Positions 25,782-32,820 of a DNA stretch of 64,000 nt are shown piece by piece; position 1 is the stretch's first letter, and the number at the start of each line of letters is the position of its first letter. Position numbers and translations under genes: made by a program. The notes beneath the pieces were generated by a model. It made no database searches. It worked only from the letters and a program-made list of their open reading frames with translations, and was not told where the DNA came from. This DNA comes from Streptomyces sp. TLI_105 (lineage in GTDB: Bacteria; Actinomycetota; Actinomycetes; Streptomycetales; Streptomycetaceae): the NCBI RefSeq assembly GCF_900105415.1, contig NZ_FNSM01000001.1, positions 5,605,501-5,669,500 of the forward strand, read 5' to 3'.

Positions 25782-26244
25782 GGAAAGCGGCGAAATCGGT
25801 GACGTCGTACGGCGGCGTGCCCCGGAGCGCAACCACCTGAAGATTTCGGGCGAATCGCCGACCTGGAACACGGTCGGCGATCAATCGTCCCTGCCGGGCC
25901 TGAGCCCCTCCCGTGCACGTGGCACGTCCGCATGCGCCCATGGCGGTGGCGCGCTGGACGTGCTTGTCGCGTATTGCGAGCGTGCAGGATGCCGGGCCGC
26001 CCTTTCCGGCGGGAATGACGGCGACGGCCGGGGCTTTGCCGCGGGGCGCCCGAACCGACTTGCTCCAGGGAAGCCTGACGCCTTTATCGACCGTGGCCGT
26101 ATCGGCCCCGACGTCGGCGAGATACGAGATCTCGACGGTCCCCGTTCCCGTGACCTCGTACGTCACTTCGCCCGTCGACGCGGCGCGCGGCTCCGGCTGC
26201 CCGGCGGGCCCAGGAAGCCGTGGCTCCGTCGCAGTCGTCGTCAT
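25666..26244 (-). CDS. MmpS-like domain protein, probably damaged
   Basis: Residues about 25-110 match the MmpS fold of actinobacterial membrane proteins: VTYEVTGTGTVEISYL, then RLPWSKSVRA, and a closing SCTLAIRDK region with paired cysteines. MmpS proteins partner RND-type MmpL lipid exporters in mycobacteria; Streptomyces relatives are usually single secreted or anchored proteins. The usual N-terminal membrane segment is missing here. After GACGRATC the frame runs about 80 residues past the expected end, through a hairpin and into the convergent sortase gene. A TGA in another frame just beyond GPGRDD would give a natural stop, so a frameshift or pseudogene is likely. The start is uncertain (26244 or 26325). 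Confidence 0.45.
   Translation of the reverse strand: MTTTATEPRLPGPAGQPEPRAASTGEVTYEVTGTGTVEISYLADVGADTATVDKGVRLPWSKSVRAPRGKAPAVAVIPAGKGGPASCTLAIRDKHVQRATAMGACGRATCTGGAQARQGRLIADRVPGRRFARNLQVVALRGTPPYDVTDFAAFLNGRPRQGAPTRRTPPGGRRRPGSRCSPWPCGRRGPRT
25854..25881. terminator. 10-bp hairpin between convergent genes
   Basis: ATCGCCGACC and GGTCGGCGAT pair perfectly across an 8-nt loop downstream of the sortase gene. The hairpin also falls inside the odd C-terminal extension of the opposing MmpS-like frame, suggesting that frame should once have ended before it. No T-run follows on the plus strand. Confidence 0.5.
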
Positions 26245-26455
26245 CGTCGTCGGGGGAGCAGCGCACTTCCGTCGATCCCGACTTCGGTCGCCGGCAGGCC
26301 CGTCCGAAGGCGTGACGCTGATCACAGTGCGGACCCGTGATGATCCGGTGCCCGGTTCCGCTGGGTTGTCGGGAGGACGTGGAAGACCTGCGGTCCTCCC
26401 GAGGAGCCAGGGAACCGGGGGAGCCGCACCGGTTCACACACGAGGGGTGGGACCG

Positions 26456-26920
26456 ATGGACCGAGTCAGCCGCATGCTGCGGGCCGCCGACATGAGCCGG
26501 CACGCCTCCTCGTTCGCCTCCCGTACGACCGCGAGGACACGGCTCCCCCTCGACTTCTCCGCGGCCAGCCTGCGCATCGTCGACCGCGTGGTGGACGGTC
26601 TGCGGCGGGGGGCCGGCGACCCGGCCGACGTCGCACCGGTCCTCCAGGAGCTCGGTGCGTACGTCGGCGAAGTGCTCGTCCGGCAGGCGCGGGCCCGCTG
26701 GGTCGACTTCGACGACATGACGTCCGAACTGTTCGGACAGCCGGTCGGCGTCCGGACCTTCGACGGACGGGCGTGGAACCCGCTCGGCAAGGTGGTCAAC
26801 CGCTTCGAGCTGGGCCCCGAAGAATCCGCTTACGAGCTCTTCCTGCTGGTCCCGCGTCGTCCCAAGGACCTGCCGCTGCCACGGGGGACGGCCCACGGCC
26901 CCCGGCTGACGGCTGCGTAG
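26456..26920 (+). CDS. Hypothetical soluble protein
   Basis: A 154-residue protein with a GAGGGGTGGG site before the ATG. It has no signal peptide or membrane helix. The predicted pattern is an N-terminal helix pair (FSAASLRIVDRVVDGLRRG, then VAPVLQELGAYVGEVLVRQ), followed by the strand-rich WVDFDDM and AWNPLGKVVNRFELG stretch. Such single-domain proteins are widespread in Streptomyces and unnamed; I cannot assign a function. Neighbours on both sides are decayed genes, yet this frame looks intact and has normal codon bias. Confidence 0.6.
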   Translation: MDRVSRMLRAADMSRHASSFASRTTARTRLPLDFSAASLRIVDRVVDGLRRGAGDPADVAPVLQELGAYVGEVLVRQARARWVDFDDMTSELFGQPVGVRTFDGRAWNPLGKVVNRFELGPEESAYELFLLVPRRPKDLPLPRGTAHGPRLTAA

Positions 26921-26967
26921 GGTGATGCGCCGGGCAGCGCGACGCGGGAAGACCAGGGGAAGAACAT

Positions 26968-27438
26968 GTGAGGGCGGACGACGCCGCTCTGCTGCATGCG
27001 GTGCAACCTGCGCGGAACGGTGACGACGAGGCGTTCGCGGACGTGTACCGGATCGTGCAGCCCGGACTTCTGGGATATCCGAGAGGGCTCGTCGGCGAGT
27101 CCGCCGAGGACGTGGCCTCCGACGCGTGCCTCGAGACAGCCCGCGACCTGGCGCGGTTCCGCGGAGACGGCGCGGGGTTCCGCGGCTGGACCGCGACCAT
27201 CGCCCGCCACCGCGCGCTGGACCACCTGCGGCGCCTGTGCTCCCGACCGCGTACGGCCCCGTTCGCGCAGGAGGTGCTCGACCTGCCCTGCGCCCCGGAG
27301 GGGTGGACGACGCCTCGGCCCGAGCGGCGGTCGCCGCGTCCCGTGCTGCCCGCGACACGGGCCTGCACAGGTCCCGGCGCACCGGACGCCGCGAGGACTG
27401 GCGTTCCGTACCGAGACACGGCACAGGACCCTCGTTGA
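26968..27438 (+). CDS. Truncated ECF-type sigma factor, probable pseudogene
   Basis: From a GTG with AGGGGAAG upstream, the first 95 residues are a convincing sigma-70 region 2: DEAFADVYRIVQPGLLGYPRGLVG, AEDVASDACLE, ARFRGDGAGFRGWTATIARHRALDHLRR. After about residue 105 the frame degenerates into Pro/Arg-rich sequence. No region 4 helix-turn-helix for -35 recognition is found in any of the three forward frames. The protein could bind core polymerase at most weakly. It lies in an interval with other decayed genes. Confidence 0.5.
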   Translation: MRADDAALLHAVQPARNGDDEAFADVYRIVQPGLLGYPRGLVGESAEDVASDACLETARDLARFRGDGAGFRGWTATIARHRALDHLRRLCSRPRTAPFAQEVLDLPCAPEGWTTPRPERRSPRPVLPATRACTGPGAPDAARTGVPYRDTAQDPR

Positions 27439-27847
27439 GAACCGCACGCGCGGCCCTGGCCGCGAGCCGGGCCCCGGGCGGCGGGGCGTTCGCCGCGGCC
27501 GCGTCGCCCGCCCCCTTCGACGAGACCGGGGCCCGCGAACCCGAACCGCGTCGCAGCGCCTCTGCTCCGCTCCCGTCAGGGGGGTACGCGGTCCCCTCGT
27601 TCGAATCCCCGGGCGCAGGCTCGCCGGCCCCTCACGGAGTCCCCACCACACTCCGTATTCCCCACAAGCCGGTACGGCCTCGTCCTCGGCCTTCGGGCAC
27701 GAGCGCTCCGTCCCCGCCAAGAGCCCCTTCGGCACCCCCGCGAAGCCCGAAGCGGGTCACTCGGTCCACCCTCCCCCCCCCGGCGACTGTCGGGGAGGGC
27801 GACGGCTGACGGGGCGCGGTCGCCGACCACCGCTCCCCGAGCGGTAG

Positions 27848-27867
27848 GGGGTCATGGTCATGACCCC
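27848..27867. promoter_or_regulatory. Inverted repeat GGGGTCATG-2 nt-CATGACCCC
   Basis: A near-perfect 20-bp palindrome in a gene-free interval. The size suits a dimeric regulator, but no gene start lies next to it, so its role is unknown. Confidence 0.3.
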
Positions 27868-27944
27868 ACCCCATCACCGTCGCGTACGACGGACGTCCGA
27901 GGACCTGCTCAGCCCGCCCCGGCATCGCTGCTCACCCGGCACGC

Positions 27945-27975
27945 CGCCCCGGCGCCCGTGTCCGGTGCCGGGGCG
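27945..27975 (-). terminator. Terminator hairpin of the phospholipase C gene
   Basis: A 12-bp GC-rich stem with one G-T pair (27945-27956 with 27964-27975) lies just beyond the stop codon. It has no T-run, as is common in Streptomyces. Confidence 0.65.
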
Positions 27976-27987
27976 GGTCCGGAGGCG

Positions 27988-30042
27988 TCAGTAGGTCAGG
28001 ATGCCCGGGTCCGTCGTGCCCGCCGCGCCCGTCTCCACGTGGCCCGCCAGGCGGCGGAGGTAGTCCGTGGAGGCGGAGGACGTGACGGTGACGTCGTACC
28101 ACCGGGCGGAGGCGGAGAGCGGGACGGTGTGGCTGACGGTGGCGCCCTTGGGGACGGAGAGGGTCGTCGGGGTGCCGCCGTACGCGTTGGTGACGGTCAC
28201 CGTGGCCGTCGTGCCGGCGTTGGTGAAGGTCAGCGCGAGGTCGCCGGTCGTGGCGTCGTGCCGGGCGGTCACCTCCGGGACGGCCGTCTTGCCGGGGGAG
28301 CGGAAGCGGCGGAGGAAGCCGTTGGGGCCGTGGACCGTGAGGTCGGTGAGGCCCTTGCTGTACTTGGTGTTCCAGGTGTCCGCGATCGACTTGCTCGCCT
28401 CCGCCGTGTACGTCCACGGGGCGTCCGTGCGGTTCGCCGAGGTCACGTAGAACTGGGCGCCGGCCGCGGGGCCGCCGCTGAAGACGAGGCGGTAGGTGCC
28501 CGCCGTCACGTCCGCCGCGCCGTCCACGTACGGCGCGTACTTCAGCGGGCGGGTCGGCTTGGCGCCCGGCTCCTGGCGGGGCATCGCGCCGACGGCCGGG
28601 GCGGTGGCCAGGAAGTCGGGGTGGCGGTTCTTGTCCGGCGGGTAGTAGCCGTCCGTCGGGGGCAGCGCGGCCGGCTGGGTCTGCGTGCGGGTGAAGTCGA
28701 AGGCGCTGGTCAGGTCGCCGCAGACCGCTCGGCGCCAGGGGGAGATGTTGGGTTCGCGCACCCCGAAGCGGCTCTCCATGAAGCGGATGACCGAGGTGTG
28801 GTCGAAGGTCTCGGAGCAGGTGTAGCCGCCGGTGGACCACGGCGAGACGACGATCATCGGGACGCGCGGGCCCAGGCCGTAGGGGCCGGCCACGTAGCCC
28901 GTCTTGCCGCCGAAGTAGTCGAGGGTGGTCGGGACCGTCGACAGGCCCTGCGCCGCCGAGCCCGGGGCGTAGGGCGGGACGACGTGGTCGAAGAAGCCGT
29001 CGTTCTCGTCGTACGTGATGAACAGCGCCGTACGGGCCCACACGTCCGGGTTCGAGGTCAGCGCGTCCAGGACCTGCGCGATGTACCAGGCGCCGTAGTT
29101 GGCGGGCCAGTTGGCGTGCTCGGAGAAGGCCTCGGGGGCCGCGATCCAGGAGATCTGGGGGAGCCGGCCGGCCTGCACGTCGGCGCGCAGGACGTCGAAG
29201 TAGCCCTCGCCCGCCTTGGCGTTCGTGCCGGTGCGGGCCTTGTCGTAGAGCGGGTTGCCGGGCTGGGCGTTGCGGTAGTTGTTGAAGTACAGGAGGGAGT
29301 TGTCGCCGTAGTTGCCGCGGAAGGCGTCGTTGATCCAGCCCCAGGAGCCGGCCGCGTTCAGGCCGTCGCCGATGTCCTGGTAGACCTTCCAGGAGACCCC
29401 CGCCGCCTCCAGGCGCTCGGGGTAGGTGGTCCAGCCGTAGCCCGCCTCGGCGTTGTTCAGGACGGGGCCGCCGCCCGTGCCGTCGTTGCCGACGTACCCG
29501 GTCCACATGTAGTAGCGGTTCGGGTCGGTGGCGCCGATGAACGAGCAGTGGTACGCGTCGCAGATGGTGAACGCGTCGGCGAGCGCGTAGTGGAAGGGGA
29601 TGTCCTCACGGGTGAGGTGCGCCATCGTGGCCTTGGTCTTGGCCGGTATCCAGTTGTCGTACCTGCCCTTGTTGAAGGCGCTCTGGCCGCCCGCCCAGTC
29701 GTGGTTGAGGCCCTGGAGGTACTCCATGCCCAGCTTGTCGCTGGTCGGCCGGAAGGGGAGCGTGACCTTGCTGCCGTCCGACTGGTTCCAGACCGACTTC
29801 CCGCTGGGCAGCGTCACCGGGCGCGGGTCACCGAAGCCCCGTACGCCCTTCATCGCCCCGAAATAGTGGTCGAAGGAACGGTTCTCCTGCATCAGGACCA
29901 CGATGTGCTCGATGTCCTGGATCGTGCCGGTGGCGCCCTGCGCCGGGATCGCGGCGGCGCGGGCGATGCTCTCCGAGAGCATCGTGAACGCGGCGGCGCC
30001 GCCGGTCAGCTGCAGGAACCGGCGGCGATTGAGGTCGGCCAT
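27988..30042 (-). CDS. plcC: Secreted phosphocholine-specific phospholipase C
   Basis: A 684-residue enzyme with a twin-arginine signal (LNRRRFLQLTGGAAAFTML, about 4-22), so it is probably exported folded. The catalytic phosphoesterase domain opens with IEHIVVLMQENRSFDHYFG, whose Glu-Asn and Asp residues bind metal in this acid-phosphatase/PLC family. Other motifs are FHYALADAFTICDAYHCS, TNPNRYYMWTG-like sequence, and FITYDENDGFFDHVVPP. The C-terminal half has two copies of a DUF756-type beta domain, ending WYDVTVTSSAS and a short tail. It would hydrolyse phosphatidylcholine or sphingomyelin outside the cell to release phosphocholine. A decayed copy of its last 60 codons lies 4 kb to the left. 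Confidence 0.93.
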   Translation of the reverse strand: MADLNRRRFLQLTGGAAAFTMLSESIARAAAIPAQGATGTIQDIEHIVVLMQENRSFDHYFGAMKGVRGFGDPRPVTLPSGKSVWNQSDGSKVTLPFRPTSDKLGMEYLQGLNHDWAGGQSAFNKGRYDNWIPAKTKATMAHLTREDIPFHYALADAFTICDAYHCSFIGATDPNRYYMWTGYVGNDGTGGGPVLNNAEAGYGWTTYPERLEAAGVSWKVYQDIGDGLNAAGSWGWINDAFRGNYGDNSLLYFNNYRNAQPGNPLYDKARTGTNAKAGEGYFDVLRADVQAGRLPQISWIAAPEAFSEHANWPANYGAWYIAQVLDALTSNPDVWARTALFITYDENDGFFDHVVPPYAPGSAAQGLSTVPTTLDYFGGKTGYVAGPYGLGPRVPMIVVSPWSTGGYTCSETFDHTSVIRFMESRFGVREPNISPWRRAVCGDLTSAFDFTRTQTQPAALPPTDGYYPPDKNRHPDFLATAPAVGAMPRQEPGAKPTRPLKYAPYVDGAADVTAGTYRLVFSGGPAAGAQFYVTSANRTDAPWTYTAEASKSIADTWNTKYSKGLTDLTVHGPNGFLRRFRSPGKTAVPEVTARHDATTGDLALTFTNAGTTATVTVTNAYGGTPTTLSVPKGATVSHTVPLSASARWYDVTVTSSASTDYLRRLAGHVETGAAGTTDPGILTY

Positions 30043-30120
30043 GGGGGAGTTCTCCTCCGGTGTGAGTACGACGGGGGGTGCGGGTGCGCGTGCGCGTGCG
30101 GCGCGACCTGGCGGACCGGC

Positions 30121-30150
30121 TCACGGGCGCCCCAAGGAGAGCGCCCGTGA
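30121..30150 (-). terminator. 10-bp hairpin between ohr and the phospholipase gene
   Basis: TCACGGGCGC and GCGCCCGTGA pair perfectly across a 10-nt loop, about 80 bp upstream of the phospholipase start. It probably terminates ohr transcription; a role in the phospholipase leader is possible. Confidence 0.5.
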
Positions 30151-30285
30151 ACCACCGCCAGGAGGCCGTCCCATGACTGCCCGTCGTACGGCGGAAGAAC
30201 CCCCCGTGCCCGAACGTGAAAACTCACAACCGAACGCCCCCGGTGGGTCGATGACCACCAGGGGTGTGCGGGAAGCAACAGAAAA

Positions 30286-30702
30286 CTACTCGACGACGAG
30301 CTCGACCTCGATGTTTCCGCGCGTGGCCTTCGAGTAGGGGCAGAAGGCGTGCGTCTTCTTCAGCAGGGTGAGGCCGGCCTCGCCCTGGAGGTGGTCGGGG
30401 AACTCGGCGCGCATCACGACCGCGAGGCCGAAGCCGCCGTCCGCCGGGTCCTTGCCGATGGAGACCTCGGCGGTGACGGAGACCTCGGAGATGTCGATCC
30501 GCTCCTGGCGGGCGATCACGCCCATGGCGCTGGCGAAGCAGGCCGCGTACCCGGCGGCGAAGAGCTGCTCCGGGTTGGTGCCCTGGCCGTTGCCGCCGAG
30601 GGCCTCCGGGTGGGCCAGGGGGAGGTCGAGCCGGCCGTCGGAGCTGACGGCGCGGCCCTCGCGGCCGTTGGCGGTGGCGACGGCGGTGTAGATCGCGTCC
30701 AT
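30286..30702 (-). CDS. ohr: Organic hydroperoxide reductase (Ohr)
   Basis: A 138-residue Ohr/OsmC protein with the family's two redox cysteines, Cys55 (GYAACFASA) and Cys121 (FCPYSKATRGN). It reduces lipid and organic peroxides, using lipoyl proteins as electron source in studied species. It is transcribed divergently from a MarR regulator carrying the OhrR sensor cysteine, and the shared gap contains a perfect palindrome. This is the classic ohr-ohrR arrangement. A second ohr gene lies at 54464 next to a different type of MarR regulator. Confidence 0.95.
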   Translation of the reverse strand: MDAIYTAVATANGREGRAVSSDGRLDLPLAHPEALGGNGQGTNPEQLFAAGYAACFASAMGVIARQERIDISEVSVTAEVSIGKDPADGGFGLAVVMRAEFPDHLQGEAGLTLLKKTHAFCPYSKATRGNIEVELVVE

Positions 30703-30756
30703 GGGTTCTTCCGTTCCTCGAAGGGATCGTGTCGGGCTGCCCTCATATTGTTAGGG

Positions 30757-30786
30757 CACGATTAAGTTGTGCACAACTTAATCGTG
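30757..30786. promoter_or_regulatory. OhrR operator, perfect 30-bp palindrome
   Basis: Arms of 15 bp are perfectly complementary with no spacer (core AAGTTGTGCACAACTT). The AT-rich site lies between the divergent ohr and ohrR genes, 55 bp from the ohr ATG and 32 bp from the ohrR ATG. It resembles known OhrR boxes and would let one regulator dimer or pair of dimers control both genes. Confidence 0.85.
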
Positions 30787-30817
30787 TGTGATGCGCGTCT
30801 CCCGTATCCTGGGCTCC

Positions 30818-31282
30818 ATGGACGAGGACTTCCTCCGGCTCGACAACCAGATCTGCTTCTCCCTGCACGCCGCCACCCGCGCCTTCAACGGCGTCTACCG
30901 GGGCGCGCTCAAGGAGCTGGGCCTGACCTACCCCCAGTACCTCGTCATGCTCGTGCTCTGGGAGCACGGCGAGCTGCCCGTGAAGGGGATCGGCGAACGG
31001 CTGCGGCTCGACTCCGGAACCCTGTCCCCGCTGCTCAAGCGGCTGGAGGCGGCCGGATACGTCGAGCGCCGCCGCAGCCCCGAGGACGAGCGGTCCGTCA
31101 CCGTCCGCCTGACCGGTGACGGGACCGCCCTGCGCGAGAAGGCCCTCGGCGTGCCGCGCCGGATCGCCGCCGCCACCGGGCTTGACCTGGCGGAACTCGG
31201 AGAGCTGCGGGAGCGCCTCCACGCCCTGGCCGTCCGGCTCGACGGGGTCGACCCGGACGACGTGGCCGCCGCCTGCGGCTGA
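30818..31282 (+). CDS. ohrR: MarR-family peroxide sensor OhrR
   Basis: The 154-residue repressor carries the OhrR signature near its start: LRLDNQICFSLHAATRAF with the peroxide-sensing Cys13 and the neighbouring tyrosine in LTYPQYLVMLVLWEH. The winged helix-turn-helix includes RLRLDSGTLSPLLKRLEAAGYVERRRSPEDERS. Oxidation of the cysteine should release it from the palindrome between the two genes and derepress ohr. I used the inner ATG because upstream codons (to 30788) would overlap the palindrome and lack family similarity. Confidence 0.93.
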   Translation: MDEDFLRLDNQICFSLHAATRAFNGVYRGALKELGLTYPQYLVMLVLWEHGELPVKGIGERLRLDSGTLSPLLKRLEAAGYVERRRSPEDERSVTVRLTGDGTALREKALGVPRRIAAATGLDLAELGELRERLHALAVRLDGVDPDDVAAACG

Positions 31283-31309
31283 CCTCCGCTCGTACGGGGC
31301 GGCGGCCCC

Positions 31310-32563
31310 CTACGGAGCGGTGATCACCAGCGCCGCGTTGTGCCCGCCGAAGCCCACCGACGTGGAGACCGCGAGGCGGAGCCTGGCTCCCCGGGCCGTC
31401 GTCGGGACGTCCAGGTCGACGCCCTCGCCCGGCTCCGCGAAGTTCGCGGTCGGCGGCACGGTCTCCTCCGCGAGCGACAGCACCGTGAGCGCCGCCTCCA
31501 CCGCCCCCGCCGCGCCCAGCAGGTGCCCGGTCACCCCCTTCGTCGACGTCACCGGCGGCCGGTGCGGAAGGAGCGCCGCGAGCACCGCCGCCTCCACGGC
31601 GTCACCGCGCGGCGTACCCGTCCCGTGCGCGTTGACCAGGTCGACGTCGCCCGGCACCGCGCCCGCCTCCGCGAGCGCGCCCCGGACGGCCGCCGTCAGG
31701 CCGGAGCCGTCCGGCCGGGGCGCCACCACGTGGTGCGCGTCCGACGTCGCCCCGTAGCCCGTGATCAGCGCCCGGGGCCGGACCCCGCGCGCGGCGGCGT
31801 CCGCCGGGCGTTCCAGGACCAGGAACCCCGCGCCCTCCGCCATCACGAAGCCGTCCCGGTCCCTGTCGAACGGCCGCAGCCCGCCCGCCGGGTCGTGGAA
31901 CCGGCGGGACAGCGCGCCGAGCCGGTCGAAACCCGCCACGTAGAACGGGCTCAGCGACGCCTCGGCCCCGCCCGCCAGGACGAGGTCGCAGCGGCCCAGG
32001 GCCAGCAGGTCGAGCGCGACGCCGATCGCCGTGGCGCCCGCCGCGCACGCCGTGGTCACCGCGGTCGACGGGCCGCGGATCCCGAACTCGACGGCCAGCT
32101 GCCCCGCGACGGAGTTCGGCAGCGCGCCCGGCACCGCGAACGGGGACATGTCCCCGGGGCCGTCCGTCCGCAGCACCTCGCGCTGCGCCTCGAACGTGAG
32201 GACGCCGCCCGCCCCGATCCCGGCGACCACGCCGACCCGCGCCCCGTCCCAGCCGGCGGGGTCCAGACCGGCGTCGGCGAGCGCCTCCCGCGCCGCGACC
32301 AGCGCGAGCAGCGCGCTCCGGTCGGGCCGCCGGGCCGTCACCGCCCTGCCGAGGTCCCCGGGGAGCGCGGGCGCCCGGCAGGCGAGGTAGCGCAGGCCGT
32401 CCCGCTCTTCGAGGGCGGCGGTGGCCTTCCCGGCGCGGACGGTCTCCCAGGTCGTCGCGGCGTCCGCGCCGGCCGGGGTGAAGAGACCGATGCCGGTGAC
32501 GGCGGCCCCGGCGCCTCGGCCGCCGCCCGTGCTCGCCGCGCCCCCCGGCGCCGGGCCCGGCAT
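31310..32563 (-). CDS. Beta-ketoacyl-ACP synthase (KAS II-like)
   Basis: A 417-residue condensing enzyme with a complete catalytic set: Cys173 in TACAAG, His313 in NAHGTGTPRGD and His347 in STKGVTGHLLGAAG. It should join a malonyl-ACP to an acyl starter. The Ser/Gly/Ala-rich N-terminus before AVTGIGLFTP is unusually loose. It is the last gene of an operon with an ACP whose stop overlaps its start (TGATG). No chain-length factor, ketoreductase or acyltransferase-domain gene is nearby, so it either borrows primary fatty-acid enzymes or does a single elongation. It differs from a housekeeping FabF by context. Confidence 0.88.
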   Translation of the reverse strand: MPGPAPGGAASTGGGRGAGAAVTGIGLFTPAGADAATTWETVRAGKATAALEERDGLRYLACRAPALPGDLGRAVTARRPDRSALLALVAAREALADAGLDPAGWDGARVGVVAGIGAGGVLTFEAQREVLRTDGPGDMSPFAVPGALPNSVAGQLAVEFGIRGPSTAVTTACAAGATAIGVALDLLALGRCDLVLAGGAEASLSPFYVAGFDRLGALSRRFHDPAGGLRPFDRDRDGFVMAEGAGFLVLERPADAAARGVRPRALITGYGATSDAHHVVAPRPDGSGLTAAVRGALAEAGAVPGDVDLVNAHGTGTPRGDAVEAAVLAALLPHRPPVTSTKGVTGHLLGAAGAVEAALTVLSLAEETVPPTANFAEPGEGVDLDVPTTARGARLRLAVSTSVGFGGHNAALVITAP

Positions 32564-32793
32564 CAGGCCACCCCCGCGTACCGGCAGACGAGGTCCTCGA
32601 TCGCCGCGACCGTGGGCGACGCGTACAGCTCCTCCTCCGGGACCGGGACGCCCCGCTCCTTGCGGAGCACGAGGGCGAGCTCGGTGAGGAGGAGCGAGTC
32701 GAGCCCGGCCTCCTCGCGGGTGGACTCCGGGGTGATGTCCGCCGGGTCGAGACCGAGCGAGACGAGCAGGGTCTTCAGTTCGTCGAAGGTCAT
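32563..32793 (-). CDS. Acyl carrier protein
   Basis: A 76-residue ACP with the phosphopantetheine attachment serine at position 33 in AGLDSLLLTELALVL and the acidic helix II expected for partner docking. GLDSLL rather than the DSLD of primary-metabolism AcpP suggests a dedicated carrier for secondary metabolism. It shares one base with the ketosynthase start and follows the cyclase gene after 27 bp, so the three are probably cotranslated. A phosphopantetheinyl transferase must come from elsewhere in the genome. Confidence 0.9.
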   Translation of the reverse strand: MTFDELKTLLVSLGLDPADITPESTREEAGLDSLLLTELALVLRKERGVPVPEEELYASPTVAAIEDLVCRYAGVA

Positions 32794-32820
32794 GGCGTTC
32801 CTTGGGGGGCAGAGGTCGGT

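Larger units (their letters stand above)
27439..27987. other. 549-bp gap with no recognisable gene
   Basis: No frame on either strand resembles a known family. The interval probably contains further eroded remains of the sigma-factor gene at its left side. Its right end holds a 9-bp inverted repeat (27848-27867) and the terminator hairpin of the phospholipase gene. Confidence 0.6.

Noticed and set aside
27126..27809. Plus-strand frame that might continue the broken sigma factor
   Set aside because: Only a short ARAALAAS-like piece resembles a helix; no helix-turn-helix of region 4 could be found, so continuation is not supported.
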